From: Marinobacter sp. F4218
GTDB lineage: Bacteria > Pseudomonadota > Gammaproteobacteria > Pseudomonadales > Oleiphilaceae
Assembly: GCF_019443085.1 (NCBI RefSeq)
Contig: NZ_JAHZIL010000003.1
Coordinates: 2,170,001-2,234,000 of the forward strand
Direction of reading: 5' to 3'
Length of the DNA: 64,000 bases
Shown here one piece after another: positions 1 through 7,486 of this stretch (position 1 is its first letter; every line of letters begins with the position of its first letter). The notes under the pieces are model-generated. The model did no database searches, was not told the origin of the DNA, and worked only from the letters and a program-made list of their open reading frames with translations. Made by a program: the position numbers and the translations under genes.

Positions 1-509
1 AGGTAATAGAAGTGCGAGGGGTTGTCCAGGTTCAGGAAGCTCAGGCCAAAAATGCTGGTCTCCGGCTTCATGAAAATGAACAGGCCGTCGTTGCCGCCGA
101 ACTCCAGGGAGTCGAAGAAGAAGTAGTAGGCCATCTGCGATATGGCCAGGGTAATCATGATGAAGTAGATACCGGAGGTCCGCAGGACTACAACCCCAAC
201 GATCAGCGCAATCAGTGCACTGATTGCCATGATATAGATGGCGTAGGTCCAGAAATTGACGGCTTCGTACTCCGGCGTGAGGATCACGAACAGATAGCCG
301 CCCAGTCCATAGAACAGAGCATGCCCCAGGGTAACCAGGCCTACCCGTCCCACCAGGAAATCCAGCGACATGACAAACACCGCCAGGATCAGGACGGTGG
401 TGGCTTTCCCCACGAAGAAGGAGTTGTCCTCCAGGAACAGGGGAATGCACAGGGCGACGACAAAGAAGATCGCCAGGAAGATGCGCTCGGTGCGTTTCTC
501 GAAAATCAT
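1..509 (-). CDS. Branched-chain-type ABC transporter permease LivM (partial, C-terminus outside window)
   Basis: Second inner-membrane permease of an ABC importer. The first 169 residues are visible, starting MIFEKRTERIF at the ATG whose complement is 507-509; the gene runs off the left edge. Hydrophobic segments and the LivM-like stretch FLVGRVGLVTLGHALFYGLGGY are present. It lies 13 bp downstream of the LivH-like permease and belongs to the binding protein-LivH-LivM operon on the minus strand. The ATPases (LivG/LivF) are presumably beyond the edge. The position after the pca operon suggests aromatic-acid uptake rather than leucine uptake, which is inference from context. Confidence 0.9.
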   Translation of the reverse strand, partial: MIFEKRTERIFLAIFFVVALCIPLFLEDNSFFVGKATTVLILAVFVMSLDFLVGRVGLVTLGHALFYGLGGYLFVILTPEYEAVNFWTYAIYIMAISALIALIVGVVVLRTSGIYFIMITLAISQMAYYFFFDSLEFGGNDGLFIFMKPETSIFGLSFLNLDNPSHFYY

Positions 510-522
510 ATTCGGCTCCCGC

Positions 523-1386
523 TTACTTGGCGAACAGGCCCTGGGGCTTCACCAGCAGCACCAGGATCATGAAGATGTAGATGATCATGTTGGACAGGGT
601 GGGCATCAGCACCGTGGCGAAGGTGCTGATAATGCCGACCATCAGGGCCCCCACGAAAGCGCCCTTGATGGAGCCCATGCCACCGATCACCACCACCACG
701 AAGCAGGTGATCAGCACGCTCTCGCCCATGCCGGGAACGATGGAACGCATGGGGGCGGCGATAATTCCCGAAACGGCGGCCAGCATGACGCCGATGGCAA
801 ACACAATGGTGTAAAGGCTTTTGATGTTGACGCCCAGGGCTTCCACCATCTCCCGGTTGGATTCACCGGCTCGGATCAGCATGCCGAGGCGGGTTTTGCT
901 CACGACAAAGTAAAGCGCGACGGCAATGGCAATGCAGATCAGGGCCGCGAAGATGCGGTATACCGGATAACTGGAGTTGTCGGTGAAGGGGACCGAGCCG
1001 CTCAGGGCCTCGGGCACGGCAACGCCGTATGGGTCGTTGCCCCAGAGAATGCTCTGCAGCGAGTTGAAGACGAAGATCATGCCGATGGTCAGCAGTACCT
1101 GATCCAGATGATTGCGGTTGTAGAGCCGCTGGATCAATAGCCTTTCGATCAATATGCCCAGGCCGAGCGCGATGGCCGCCGAGAGAAGGGCGGATGCGGT
1201 AAAGCTGCCGGTCACGGCGACGAAATACCACACCAGGTACGCGCCCACCATGTACATGGAACCATGGGCCAGGTTGAGGATCCCCATCACGCCGAAGACC
1301 AGGGTCAGGCCGGAGGCGATCAGAAACAGGAGCAACCCGTACTGGATACCATTAATGAGTTGCACGAAGAAAAGTTCGGTAGACAT
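523..1386 (-). CDS. Branched-chain-type ABC transporter permease LivH
   Basis: Inner-membrane permease of about 287 residues, the usual LivH size, almost wholly hydrophobic. It has the family hallmark near the N-terminus (GLLLFLIASGLTLVFGVMGI, then NLAHGSMYMVGAYL) and the C-terminal VVVVIGGMGSIKGAFVGAL block. The start is set at the ATG of MSTELFF; a TTG four codons upstream is less likely. It sits between the binding protein gene and livM, separated from the former by about 90 bp holding a stable hairpin. The substrate is not readable from the sequence; benzoate-related acids are suggested by the neighbours. Confidence 0.92.
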   Translation of the reverse strand: MSTELFFVQLINGIQYGLLLFLIASGLTLVFGVMGILNLAHGSMYMVGAYLVWYFVAVTGSFTASALLSAAIALGLGILIERLLIQRLYNRNHLDQVLLTIGMIFVFNSLQSILWGNDPYGVAVPEALSGSVPFTDNSSYPVYRIFAALICIAIAVALYFVVSKTRLGMLIRAGESNREMVEALGVNIKSLYTIVFAIGVMLAAVSGIIAAPMRSIVPGMGESVLITCFVVVVIGGMGSIKGAFVGALMVGIISTFATVLMPTLSNMIIYIFMILVLLVKPQGLFAK

Positions 1387-1422
1387 AGCGATACCCAACG
1401 GTTTTACGGATAAGTCAGTTCA

Positions 1423-1431
1423 GGGGGGGGG
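1423..1431. repeat. Nine-G homopolymer run between binding protein and livH
   Basis: Nine consecutive G on the plus strand in the spacer between the binding protein gene and livH. It lies just beyond the intercistronic hairpin in the direction of transcription. Confidence 0.9.
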
Positions 1432-1439
1432 CAGGGAAG

Positions 1440-1459
1440 CTCCCGGCGGCTGCCGGGAG
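1440..1459 (-). promoter_or_regulatory. Intercistronic hairpin between binding-protein gene and livH
   Basis: Perfect 8-bp inverted repeat CTCCCGGC/GCCGGGAG around a 4-nt loop, 17 bp downstream of the binding protein stop codon. No T-run follows on the minus strand, so a full terminator is unlikely. An mRNA 3'-stabilising or partial attenuation role, giving more binding protein than permease, is the likely reading. Confidence 0.6.
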
Positions 1460-1475
1460 TCATTGGGACCCTTGC

Positions 1476-2651
1476 TCAGATCTTGCAGCCCCGGGCCGGA
1501 TCTTCCAGCGCCTGGGCGGCGACGGTCTGCACTACGTTCACACCATCTTTCACTTCCCGCAGGTAGATGTTCTGGATTGGGTTGTGGGCCCTGGAGAAGG
1601 TGAATGCACCTCTCGGGCTGTCGATGGTGAGTTTCTCCATGGTGCTGATCACGGCCTGCTTGTCGGATATATCGCCTTCCAGCTGGTCGATGGTGTCGGC
1701 GATGGCCTGGCCGGCGTCATAGCCCTGGACGGCGTAGATGTCCGGGTAGTGGCCGTATTCGGTGTTGAAGGCTTCACGGAATTCGTGGTTCTCGGGAATG
1801 TCGAGCTGCTCCGCGTAGTGCAGGCCCGTCATGATGCCCTCGGCGGCAGGGCCCTGGGCCTCCAGGGTGCCTTCGGTCAGGAAGCCGGAACCCAGCAGCG
1901 GGATCTTGCCGCGCAGGCCCATGGCGTCGTAATCCTTGGCGAACTTGATGGCTCCACCGCCGGCGAAGAAGGTGAACACGGCGTCGGGTTGCTCGTCGGC
2001 GATGTCACTGACGTGGGACTGGAAGTTGGTGGACGGGAAGGGCAGCAGCACCTTCTCGACAATTTCACCACCACCGGCCTCAAAGGATTCGGCGAAGGCA
2101 TCCAGGCTCTCGCGGCCCATGCCGTAGTTCCAGCTGATGGCGTAGACCTTTTTATAGCCCTTATCGAGAGCGACCTTGCCCATGGGGTAGGACGGCTGCC
2201 AGGACGAGAAGGAGGTCCGGAACACGTTGGGCGAACACAGGGGGCCGGTTGCGGCGGCCGAACCCGCGTTGGGGATGATCATGATGGTGTCCTTGCCGCG
2301 CAGCATCTTGATCATGCCCATGGCAACACCGGAGTGAACCGGACCGATCACGAAGTCCGCTTTGTGCTGGTTGAGCAGCGAGGAGGCCAGTTCCGGGGCC
2401 CTTGAGGGCTTGGCCTCAGTATCCAGCTCAACGAACTCGATTTCGGCACCGTGCAACTGGTCGACACGTTGTTTCAGGGCCAGCCTGAGGCCGTCCCGAC
2501 CGGCCTCACCCAGCTGGGCGTAGATGCCGCTGAACGGCAGCATGACACCGATTTTCACCGGGTCGCCGGCAGCCGCCAGGGCAGAGGTAGAAAGCCCGGC
2601 GGCCAGGGTGGTTGCCAAGGCAGTGCTGGCAAGGGTTTTAATGGGGTTCAT
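1476..2651 (-). CDS. Periplasmic substrate-binding protein of branched-chain/aromatic-type ABC transporter
   Basis: Type I periplasmic binding protein (Peripla_BP_6 family) of 391 residues with a signal peptide (MNPIKTLASTALATTLAAGL, cleavage near ALA/AAG) and the typical opening VKIGVMLPFSGIYAQLGEAGRDG. It is the first gene of the operon with livH and livM. The ATG at 2651 is preceded by a strong GAGGTGAG ribosome site and, further up, an AACAACAA motif. It follows the terminator of pcaIJFD, so it has its own promoter. Homologues near aromatic pathways bind benzoate or phenylpropenoid acids; the ligand here is inferred only from location. Confidence 0.9.
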   Translation of the reverse strand: MNPIKTLASTALATTLAAGLSTSALAAAGDPVKIGVMLPFSGIYAQLGEAGRDGLRLALKQRVDQLHGAEIEFVELDTEAKPSRAPELASSLLNQHKADFVIGPVHSGVAMGMIKMLRGKDTIMIIPNAGSAAATGPLCSPNVFRTSFSSWQPSYPMGKVALDKGYKKVYAISWNYGMGRESLDAFAESFEAGGGEIVEKVLLPFPSTNFQSHVSDIADEQPDAVFTFFAGGGAIKFAKDYDAMGLRGKIPLLGSGFLTEGTLEAQGPAAEGIMTGLHYAEQLDIPENHEFREAFNTEYGHYPDIYAVQGYDAGQAIADTIDQLEGDISDKQAVISTMEKLTIDSPRGAFTFSRAHNPIQNIYLREVKDGVNVVQTVAAQALEDPARGCKI

Positions 2652-2666
2652 GTGCTCACCTCAATT

Positions 2667-2674
2667 TTGTTGTT
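2667..2674 (-). promoter_or_regulatory. AANAANAA (AACAACAA) motif before binding-protein start
   Basis: AACAACAA lies on the minus strand 15 nt upstream of the ATG, just before the GAGGTGAG ribosome site. This is the placement of Hfq/Crc catabolite-repression targets known in pseudomonads. Function here is inferred. Confidence 0.4.
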
Positions 2675-2789
2675 GTGGGTTCTGTCATTAGAGGCGGGAA
2701 GGGGCTTAAGAAATATCCGTTTTCTGCACAGGCGTGTCCGGTGGTTGCAGAGCCGGGATGGAAGCGATGGATTTCAGTGGATTGGGGCA

Positions 2790-2819
2790 CAAAAAAGCCC
2801 AGGGGCTGAGCCGCTGGGC
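2790..2819 (-). terminator. Rho-independent terminator of pcaIJFD
   Basis: Read on the minus strand: GCCCAG, an imperfectly paired interior (CGGCT against AGCCC), CTGGGC, then six T. It starts about 70 bp after the pcaD stop codon and precedes the binding-protein promoter, so it separates the pca operon from the ABC operon. Confidence 0.8.
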
Positions 2820-2889
2820 AAGGGGTCACATGGAGAAGACCCTGGGAAGACAACACACCGCCACCAGGACGGTCTCGCCTGGCCGATGG

Positions 2890-3678
2890 TCAGACCAGGT
2901 TACGAATCAGCATCTGGCTGAATTTTTGCGGGCATTCCACCGAGGGAACATGGCCAATCCCTTCCAGGATGACCGGTTCCTGCGCGCCGCTGCACTGGGC
3001 CAGTGCCTGAAGTGTTTCCGGGGGTGTGGCCACGTCGTCAGTGCCGCCGATCAATGCCAGTGCCACCTGGTGGTGCCCGAGTTGCTCACGGAAATCGGCC
3101 CGGCCCAGCATCTCGCACAGCAGGGCATAGCTGCGGTTATCACCGCGCCCCATGATCACCCGCCAGCCTTCCACCAGCGCTGGCTGTTGTTCACAGGCGT
3201 TGGGTCCGAACCAGCGTGGCACGATGTCCACGGCCATGGTCTGGAGCCCGAGTTCCAGTACGTTGGCCGAACGGGTGTTCCAGGCGTCGGCGGTGCCAAT
3301 GACCGCTCCGGTATTGGTGAGCGTGGCGGACAGCAGGCGGTCGGCGTGCTGGCTGACCAGTTGCTGGCCAATAACGCCGCCGATTGAGGTGCCGACAAAG
3401 TGAAACTGCTCGACCCCTGCGTTGTCTGCCAGCGCCAGGGCTTCCCGGGCCAGGTCGTCCGGGGTGATCCGGCTGGAACCGGCCGGCCAGGCGGCGCTTG
3501 CGCCGTGGCCCGGCAAATCCCAGGTCAGCACCCGGAATTTGCCCAGTAAGGACGGCAGCATGTCGTCCCAGACACCCTGGGTCATGCCCAGGGGGTGGGC
3601 CATCAGAATCAATGGCTTGGCGCTGTCGCCGAGCAGGCGGTAACAGAGTGTACGGCCGTTGTGTTTGAGAAATGCCAT
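2890..3678 (-). CDS. pcaD: 3-oxoadipate enol-lactonase (alpha/beta hydrolase)
   Basis: Hydrolyses 3-oxoadipate enol-lactone to 3-oxoadipate, joining the catechol branch to the common lower pathway. The 262-residue length is typical. It shows the oxyanion region MAHPLGMTQGVWDDM, the nucleophile elbow GTSIGG with Ser98, and a C-terminal GIGHVPSVE carrying the catalytic His. It is the last gene of pcaIJFD, 15 bp after pcaF. Because the operon lacks pcaB, pcaC and pcaGH, this lactonase serves the catechol route here. A generic esterase is possible by sequence alone, but the neighbours make PcaD very likely. Confidence 0.93.
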   Translation of the reverse strand: MAFLKHNGRTLCYRLLGDSAKPLILMAHPLGMTQGVWDDMLPSLLGKFRVLTWDLPGHGASAAWPAGSSRITPDDLAREALALADNAGVEQFHFVGTSIGGVIGQQLVSQHADRLLSATLTNTGAVIGTADAWNTRSANVLELGLQTMAVDIVPRWFGPNACEQQPALVEGWRVIMGRGDNRSYALLCEMLGRADFREQLGHHQVALALIGGTDDVATPPETLQALAQCSGAQEPVILEGIGHVPSVECPQKFSQMLIRNLV

Positions 3679-3693
3679 GTTTTGCTCCCCGGC

Positions 3694-4896
3694 TCAGACC
3701 CGTTCGATGAGTGTAGCAATGCCCTGACCTACCCCGACACACATGGTGCACAGGGCATAGCGGCCGCCGGTGCGCTGCAACTGATGAGCGGCGGTCATCA
3801 GCAGACGGGCGCCGGACATCCCCAGGGGATGGCCAAGGGCAATGGCGCCGCCGTTCGGGTTAACCCGGGGATCGTCATCGGCAATGCCCAGTTCACGCAG
3901 CACGGCCAGGCCCTGGGCGGCAAAGGCTTCGTTCAGCTCGATTACATCAAGCTGGTCGATGCCGATGCCCTGTTTCTCCAGCAGCTTGCGAACCGCCGGT
4001 ACCGGGCCGATGCCCATGATGCGCGGCTCCACGCCGGCCGTGGCCATGCCGAGGATCTTTGCCATCGGCTTCAGGCCCTGTTTGTTCACGGCAGCTTCAC
4101 TGGCCACCAGCATGGCGGCGGCGCCGTCGTTGACGCCGGAGGCGTTGCCGGCCGTCACGCTGCCATTGTCACGGAAAGGCGTGGGCAGGGCGGCGAGCTT
4201 CTCCGGGGTGCTTTCGCGAGGGTGTTCGTCGGTGTCGAAGACAAGCGGATCCTGTTTCCGGCGCGGAATCGAAACCGGCACGATCTCTTCGGCGAACACA
4301 CCATCCTGCTGCGCCCGGGCCGTTTTCTGCTGGGAGCGAAACGCAAACAGGTCCTGATCTTCCCGGGAGATATTGAACGTTTCGGCGACGTTCTCCGCAG
4401 TTTCTGGCATGGAGTCGATGCCGTACTGCTTTTTCATCAACGGGTTCACGAAGCGCCAGCCGATGGTGGTGTCCTCGATCTTCTGGCCGCGGGAGAAGGC
4501 GGTGTCGGCCTTGCCCATCACGTACGGGGCGCGGGACATGGATTCCACGCCGCCGGCCAGCACCAGCTCCATTTCACCCGCGCGGATGGCGCGGAATGCG
4601 GTGCCCACGGCGTCCATGCCGGAGCCGCACAGCCGGTTGAGGGTGGTACCGGGTACGGAAGTGGGCAAACCAGCCAACAGCGCGGACATGCGGGCCACGT
4701 TTCGGTTATCTTCACCGGCCTGATTGGCGCTGCCCATCATCACTTCGTCGATGGCGGCCGGGTCCAGCTCCGGGGCCTGCTCCAGCACGGCCTTGAAAAT
4801 GTGGGCGGCCAGGTCGTCCGGGCGCACGCTGGCAAGGGTGCCGCCGAAGCGGCCGATGGCCGAACGGCGGGGGTGGCAGAGAAATACGTCAGTCAT
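3694..4896 (-). CDS. pcaF: 3-oxoadipyl-CoA thiolase (beta-ketoadipyl-CoA thiolase)
   Basis: Cleaves 3-oxoadipyl-CoA with CoA to succinyl-CoA and acetyl-CoA, the last step of the pathway. It has 400 residues, exactly the usual PcaF size, with the start at MTDVFLCHPRRSAIG; an open frame upstream is not coding. Thiolase marks: nucleophile Cys90 in NRLCGSGMDAVG, the His of GGAIALGHPLGMSGAR, and the general-base Cys of CTMCVGVGQG. It lies between pcaJ (8 bp) and pcaD (15 bp). A general acetyl-CoA acyltransferase is the alternative, but operon context favours PcaF. Confidence 0.95.
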   Translation of the reverse strand: MTDVFLCHPRRSAIGRFGGTLASVRPDDLAAHIFKAVLEQAPELDPAAIDEVMMGSANQAGEDNRNVARMSALLAGLPTSVPGTTLNRLCGSGMDAVGTAFRAIRAGEMELVLAGGVESMSRAPYVMGKADTAFSRGQKIEDTTIGWRFVNPLMKKQYGIDSMPETAENVAETFNISREDQDLFAFRSQQKTARAQQDGVFAEEIVPVSIPRRKQDPLVFDTDEHPRESTPEKLAALPTPFRDNGSVTAGNASGVNDGAAAMLVASEAAVNKQGLKPMAKILGMATAGVEPRIMGIGPVPAVRKLLEKQGIGIDQLDVIELNEAFAAQGLAVLRELGIADDDPRVNPNGGAIALGHPLGMSGARLLMTAAHQLQRTGGRYALCTMCVGVGQGIATLIERV

Positions 4897-4904
4897 AACT
4901 TGCC

Positions 4905-5693
4905 TCACTGTTGGCCAGATTGAGTTGAAGAGTGATGGGCGTTTGTGCGTGCCTTCAGATCCCGCAGCACGTCCAGTTCCCTGGCCGTGGGAGCCGGGGT
5001 GGTTACCAGCTCGTCGGCGAAGCGGATGTCCCAGCCGGTGGCCTCGATCACATCTTCCCGGGTGACGTTCGGGTGCAGGGAGGTGACCACCAGTTCCTTG
5101 GTTTCCGGGTCCGGCTTGAGGATACACAGGTCGGTGATCACCACGGTGGGGCCGCGGCCGATGTGAGGGACGTTATCCCGGGCTTTGCCGTCCCGACCGA
5201 AGCCGACGGTGGTCACAAAGTCCACGTCCTTAACGAAAGTGCGCTTGGAGTGCTTGACGGTAATGAACACTTCCTTCGCGTTGGTGGCTATTTCCGGTGC
5301 ACCGCCACCGCCCGGCAGGCGGACCTTGGGCTCCCGGTAATCGCCGATCAGGGTGGTGTTCAGGTTGGCGAAACGGTCGATCTGGGCGGTACCCAGAAAG
5401 CCGACACTGATGTGACCGCCCTGCAGCCAGTAGCGAAACATCTCCGGGACCGACACCGTGGTCAGCGCGGATTCGCACAGCTCGCCGTCACCGATGGACA
5501 GGGGCAGAACGTCCGGCTTGGTCTGCAGAGTGCCGGATTCATAGATCAGGGTGACGTCCGGAGCGTGGGTCAGGCGCGCCAGGTTGGCGGCCTCGCTGGG
5601 CAGACCAATGCCCACGAAGCAGGTCATGTCGTTGGTCAGCGCCCGGGCGGCCGTGACGCTCATCATTTCCGAAGAGGTAAATTCGAGGCTCAT
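4905..5693 (-). CDS. pcaJ: 3-oxoadipate CoA-transferase subunit B
   Basis: Beta subunit of the transferase that moves CoA from succinyl-CoA to 3-oxoadipate. About 262 residues; family I CoA-transferase with an N-terminal FVGIGLPSEAANLA and the ESG motif (IYESGTL), whose Glu forms the enzyme-CoA thioester. A glycine-rich LPGGGGAPEI follows. The stop of pcaI and the ATG of pcaJ share one base (TGATG), indicating translational coupling; a GTG one codon upstream is the alternative start. It is second in pcaIJFD. Confidence 0.93.
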   Translation of the reverse strand: MSLEFTSSEMMSVTAARALTNDMTCFVGIGLPSEAANLARLTHAPDVTLIYESGTLQTKPDVLPLSIGDGELCESALTTVSVPEMFRYWLQGGHISVGFLGTAQIDRFANLNTTLIGDYREPKVRLPGGGGAPEIATNAKEVFITVKHSKRTFVKDVDFVTTVGFGRDGKARDNVPHIGRGPTVVITDLCILKPDPETKELVVTSLHPNVTREDVIEATGWDIRFADELVTTPAPTARELDVLRDLKARTNAHHSSTQSGQQ

Positions 5694-6508
5694 CACGCAG
5701 CTCCTTTTTCAAAAACGTTTTCTTTCAGCCAGGCCTGGAAGGTGTCTCTGTCACGGGCAATGCCATCCCAGTCCTTGTAGAAGGCGTTGTCCCGGTCGTA
5801 GTAACCCAGGGCGTAGGAGGGTTTGGCACCTTTCGGGGCTTCGGCAATGGCGGTGATCGCCCAGGACGGCAGCACGCAGGCGTTTACGGAGGCACCGAGG
5901 TCGTCGACGACTTCTTCTACGGTGACGATGCTGCGTTTGGCGGCCAGGACCACTTCCTTCTGAATACCGACGATGCCCTCGATCAGCACATTGCCCTTGC
6001 GGTCAGCCCGCTGGGCGTGAATCACGGCCACATCCGGGCGAACGGAGGGCACGGCAGCCAGGCGCTCTCCGGTGAACGGGCACTCGATGAATTTGATCTG
6101 GTCGTTCACCTTCGGCAGGTCGCTACCGACGTAACCACGCAGAACCGCCAGCGGCAGGCCGGCGGCGCCGGCTTCATAGGCGTTGGCCATGGCGGCGTGG
6201 CTGTGCTCAAGGATCTCGATCTGGTGCGGCCAGCCTTTCTCAACCGCGTCTCGCAGCCGGTGCAGGGAGCCCACGCCCGGGTTACCGCCCCAGGAGAAGA
6301 TCAGTTTCTTCGCGCAGCCGGCACCGATCATCTGGTCGTACACCAGGTCCGGTGTCATACGGATCAGGGTCAGGTCGCGCTTTTCCTGACGGATGATTTC
6401 GTGCCCCGCGGCAAACGGAATCAGGTGGGTAAAGCCTTCCATCGCCACGGTGTCACCGTTGTTGATGTGTTTGCTCACCGCTTCCTGGAGGGAGAGGAAT
6501 TCAGCCAT
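5693..6508 (-). CDS. pcaI: 3-oxoadipate CoA-transferase subunit A
   Basis: Alpha subunit of 3-oxoadipate CoA-transferase, 271 residues, starting MAEFLSLQEAVSKHI after a clear AAGGAG ribosome site. It has the family CoA-binding surroundings GDTVAMEGFTHLIPFAAGHE and SWGGNPGVGSLHR. It is the first gene of pcaIJFD; the operon promoter and IclR-type operators lie immediately upstream, divergent from the regulator gene. In sequence style it matches the CatI/PcaI group (longer than acetoacetate transferase alpha subunits). Confidence 0.93.
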   Translation of the reverse strand: MAEFLSLQEAVSKHINNGDTVAMEGFTHLIPFAAGHEIIRQEKRDLTLIRMTPDLVYDQMIGAGCAKKLIFSWGGNPGVGSLHRLRDAVEKGWPHQIEILEHSHAAMANAYEAGAAGLPLAVLRGYVGSDLPKVNDQIKFIECPFTGERLAAVPSVRPDVAVIHAQRADRKGNVLIEGIVGIQKEVVLAAKRSIVTVEEVVDDLGASVNACVLPSWAITAIAEAPKGAKPSYALGYYDRDNAFYKDWDGIARDRDTFQAWLKENVFEKGAA

Positions 6509-6539
6509 CGCAGTGTCTCCTTCGTGTCTCGGTTGATAA

Positions 6540-6554
6540 GTTCGATATGCGAAC
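6540..6554. promoter_or_regulatory. IclR/PcaR-type operator 1 (GTTCGATATGCGAAC)
   Basis: 15-bp perfect palindrome with arms GTTCG and CGAAC around five bases, downstream of the pcaI -10 box and upstream of the pcaI start. It resembles the 15-bp PcaR target described in Pseudomonas putida (GTTCGATAATCGCAC, from memory). Confidence 0.75.
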
Positions 6555-6558
6555 ATAA

Positions 6559-6573
6559 GTTTAATATGCGAAC
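6559..6573. promoter_or_regulatory. IclR/PcaR-type operator 2 (GTTTAATATGCGAAC)
   Basis: Near copy of operator 1: 13 of 15 bases are identical, with one arm degenerate. Its start is 19 bp from that of operator 1, and it directly abuts the pcaI -10 box. The two boxes form a tandem direct repeat of TAATATGCGAAC type. Confidence 0.7.
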
Positions 6574-6603
6574 ATAATGGCGCGATTCGATTTGCATCGT
6601 CAA
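6574..6603 (-). promoter_or_regulatory. Putative sigma-70 promoter of pcaIJFD
   Basis: On the minus strand TTGACG (6598-6603), an 18-bp spacer and CATTAT (6574-6579). The transcription start would fall inside operator 2, so the bound regulator would meet RNA polymerase. The promoter is predicted by eye only. Confidence 0.55.
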
Positions 6604-6639
6604 GTACAAATTTTCACCAATTTCGAAAAGTGCACGGAT

Positions 6640-6654
6640 GTTCGGACTGCGAAC
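6640..6654. promoter_or_regulatory. IclR/PcaR-type operator 3 (GTTCGGACTGCGAAC)
   Basis: Third 15-bp palindrome with the same GTTCG-N5-CGAAC arms, 53 bp before the pcaR start codon. This is the place expected for autoregulation. Confidence 0.7.
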
Positions 6655-6706
6655 GAGCTGGTACCATGCGCTGACATTGACTGCGCAAGGCATTGAAGGA
6701 GCCGGA

Positions 6707-7486
6707 ATGGACGAACAGATTCTCAAGCCCGGGGATCGGGACTATGTGGGGGCGCTGGCCTCGGGGCTGGACGTGCTCCAGGCCTTCGATGCCGAGCACC
6801 CGCGCATGACCCTCAGTGAAGTGGCCGCAAGAACGGACATGGACCGGGCCAAGGCGCGGCGTTTTCTGCTCACCCTGCACGCGCTCGGGTTCGTCAAGCG
6901 CAGCGGTCGCCAGTTCGAGCTGACGCCCCGGGTGTTGCAGCTGGGCTACGCCTACCAGGCTTCGAACCAGTACCGGGCGGTGATTCAGCAATACCTGGAG
7001 GACATTACCGCCGAGCTGGGTGAATCCTCGTCACTGGCGGTGCTGGACGGTGATGAAGTGGTCTATGTCGTGCGTTCGGCCGCGCGCCAGCGGCTGATGG
7101 CGATCACGCTCTCCGTGGGGACCCGATTGCCGGCGGCCTATACTTCCATGGGCAGGGTGTTGCTTGGCCAGTTGCCGGAGGATGAGCTGGAGCAATTTCT
7201 CCGTCGCGTCGACCTGAAGGCGCTCACGCCATCCTCAATCACCAGCAAGGAGACCTTGCGCGCCGAAATCTACAAGGCCCGGGAGCAGGGGTATTCCATC
7301 GTGGACCAGGAGCTGGACCAGGGCTTGCGGTCGGTGGCGGTTCCGGTGTTCGCGGGCAGTGGCGAGCTGCTGGGGGCGATCAATATCAGCACCAATGCGG
7401 CCCGGGTGACCCTGGAAACCCTCATGGGTGTCTACCTTCCGCGGCTTCAGGCCATTGCCGAGAAGGTCCGGCAGACCACCCGCTGA
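6707..7486 (+). CDS. pcaR: IclR-family transcriptional regulator of the pca operon
   Basis: 259 residues: an N-terminal winged helix-turn-helix (about 15-75, with LSEVAARTDMDRAKARRFLLTL) and a C-terminal IclR effector domain (about 90-255, with SLAVLDGDEVVYV and SVGTRLPAAYTSMGRVLL). It ends GAINISTNAARVTLETL. It is divergent from pcaI and shares with it an intergenic region with three palindromic operators. PcaR/PcaU proteins respond to 3-oxoadipate or protocatechuate; given no protocatechuate genes here, 3-oxoadipate is the likely inducer. Start chosen at MDEQILK after GAAGGAGCC; an in-frame ATG 23 codons earlier falls at the operator and is unlikely. Confidence 0.92.
   Translation: MDEQILKPGDRDYVGALASGLDVLQAFDAEHPRMTLSEVAARTDMDRAKARRFLLTLHALGFVKRSGRQFELTPRVLQLGYAYQASNQYRAVIQQYLEDITAELGESSSLAVLDGDEVVYVVRSAARQRLMAITLSVGTRLPAAYTSMGRVLLGQLPEDELEQFLRRVDLKALTPSSITSKETLRAEIYKAREQGYSIVDQELDQGLRSVAVPVFAGSGELLGAINISTNAARVTLETLMGVYLPRLQAIAEKVRQTTR

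Noticed and set aside
12-1140. Plus-strand open frames rich in His, Gln and Asp at the left edge.
   Set aside because: They are reverse shadows of livM and livH; the composition is the mirror of hydrophobic permease codons.
1423-1431. Run of nine G considered as a phase-variable tract.
   Set aside because: It lies in the spacer between two operon genes, not in a coding start or promoter spacer, and a single run gives no evidence for switching.
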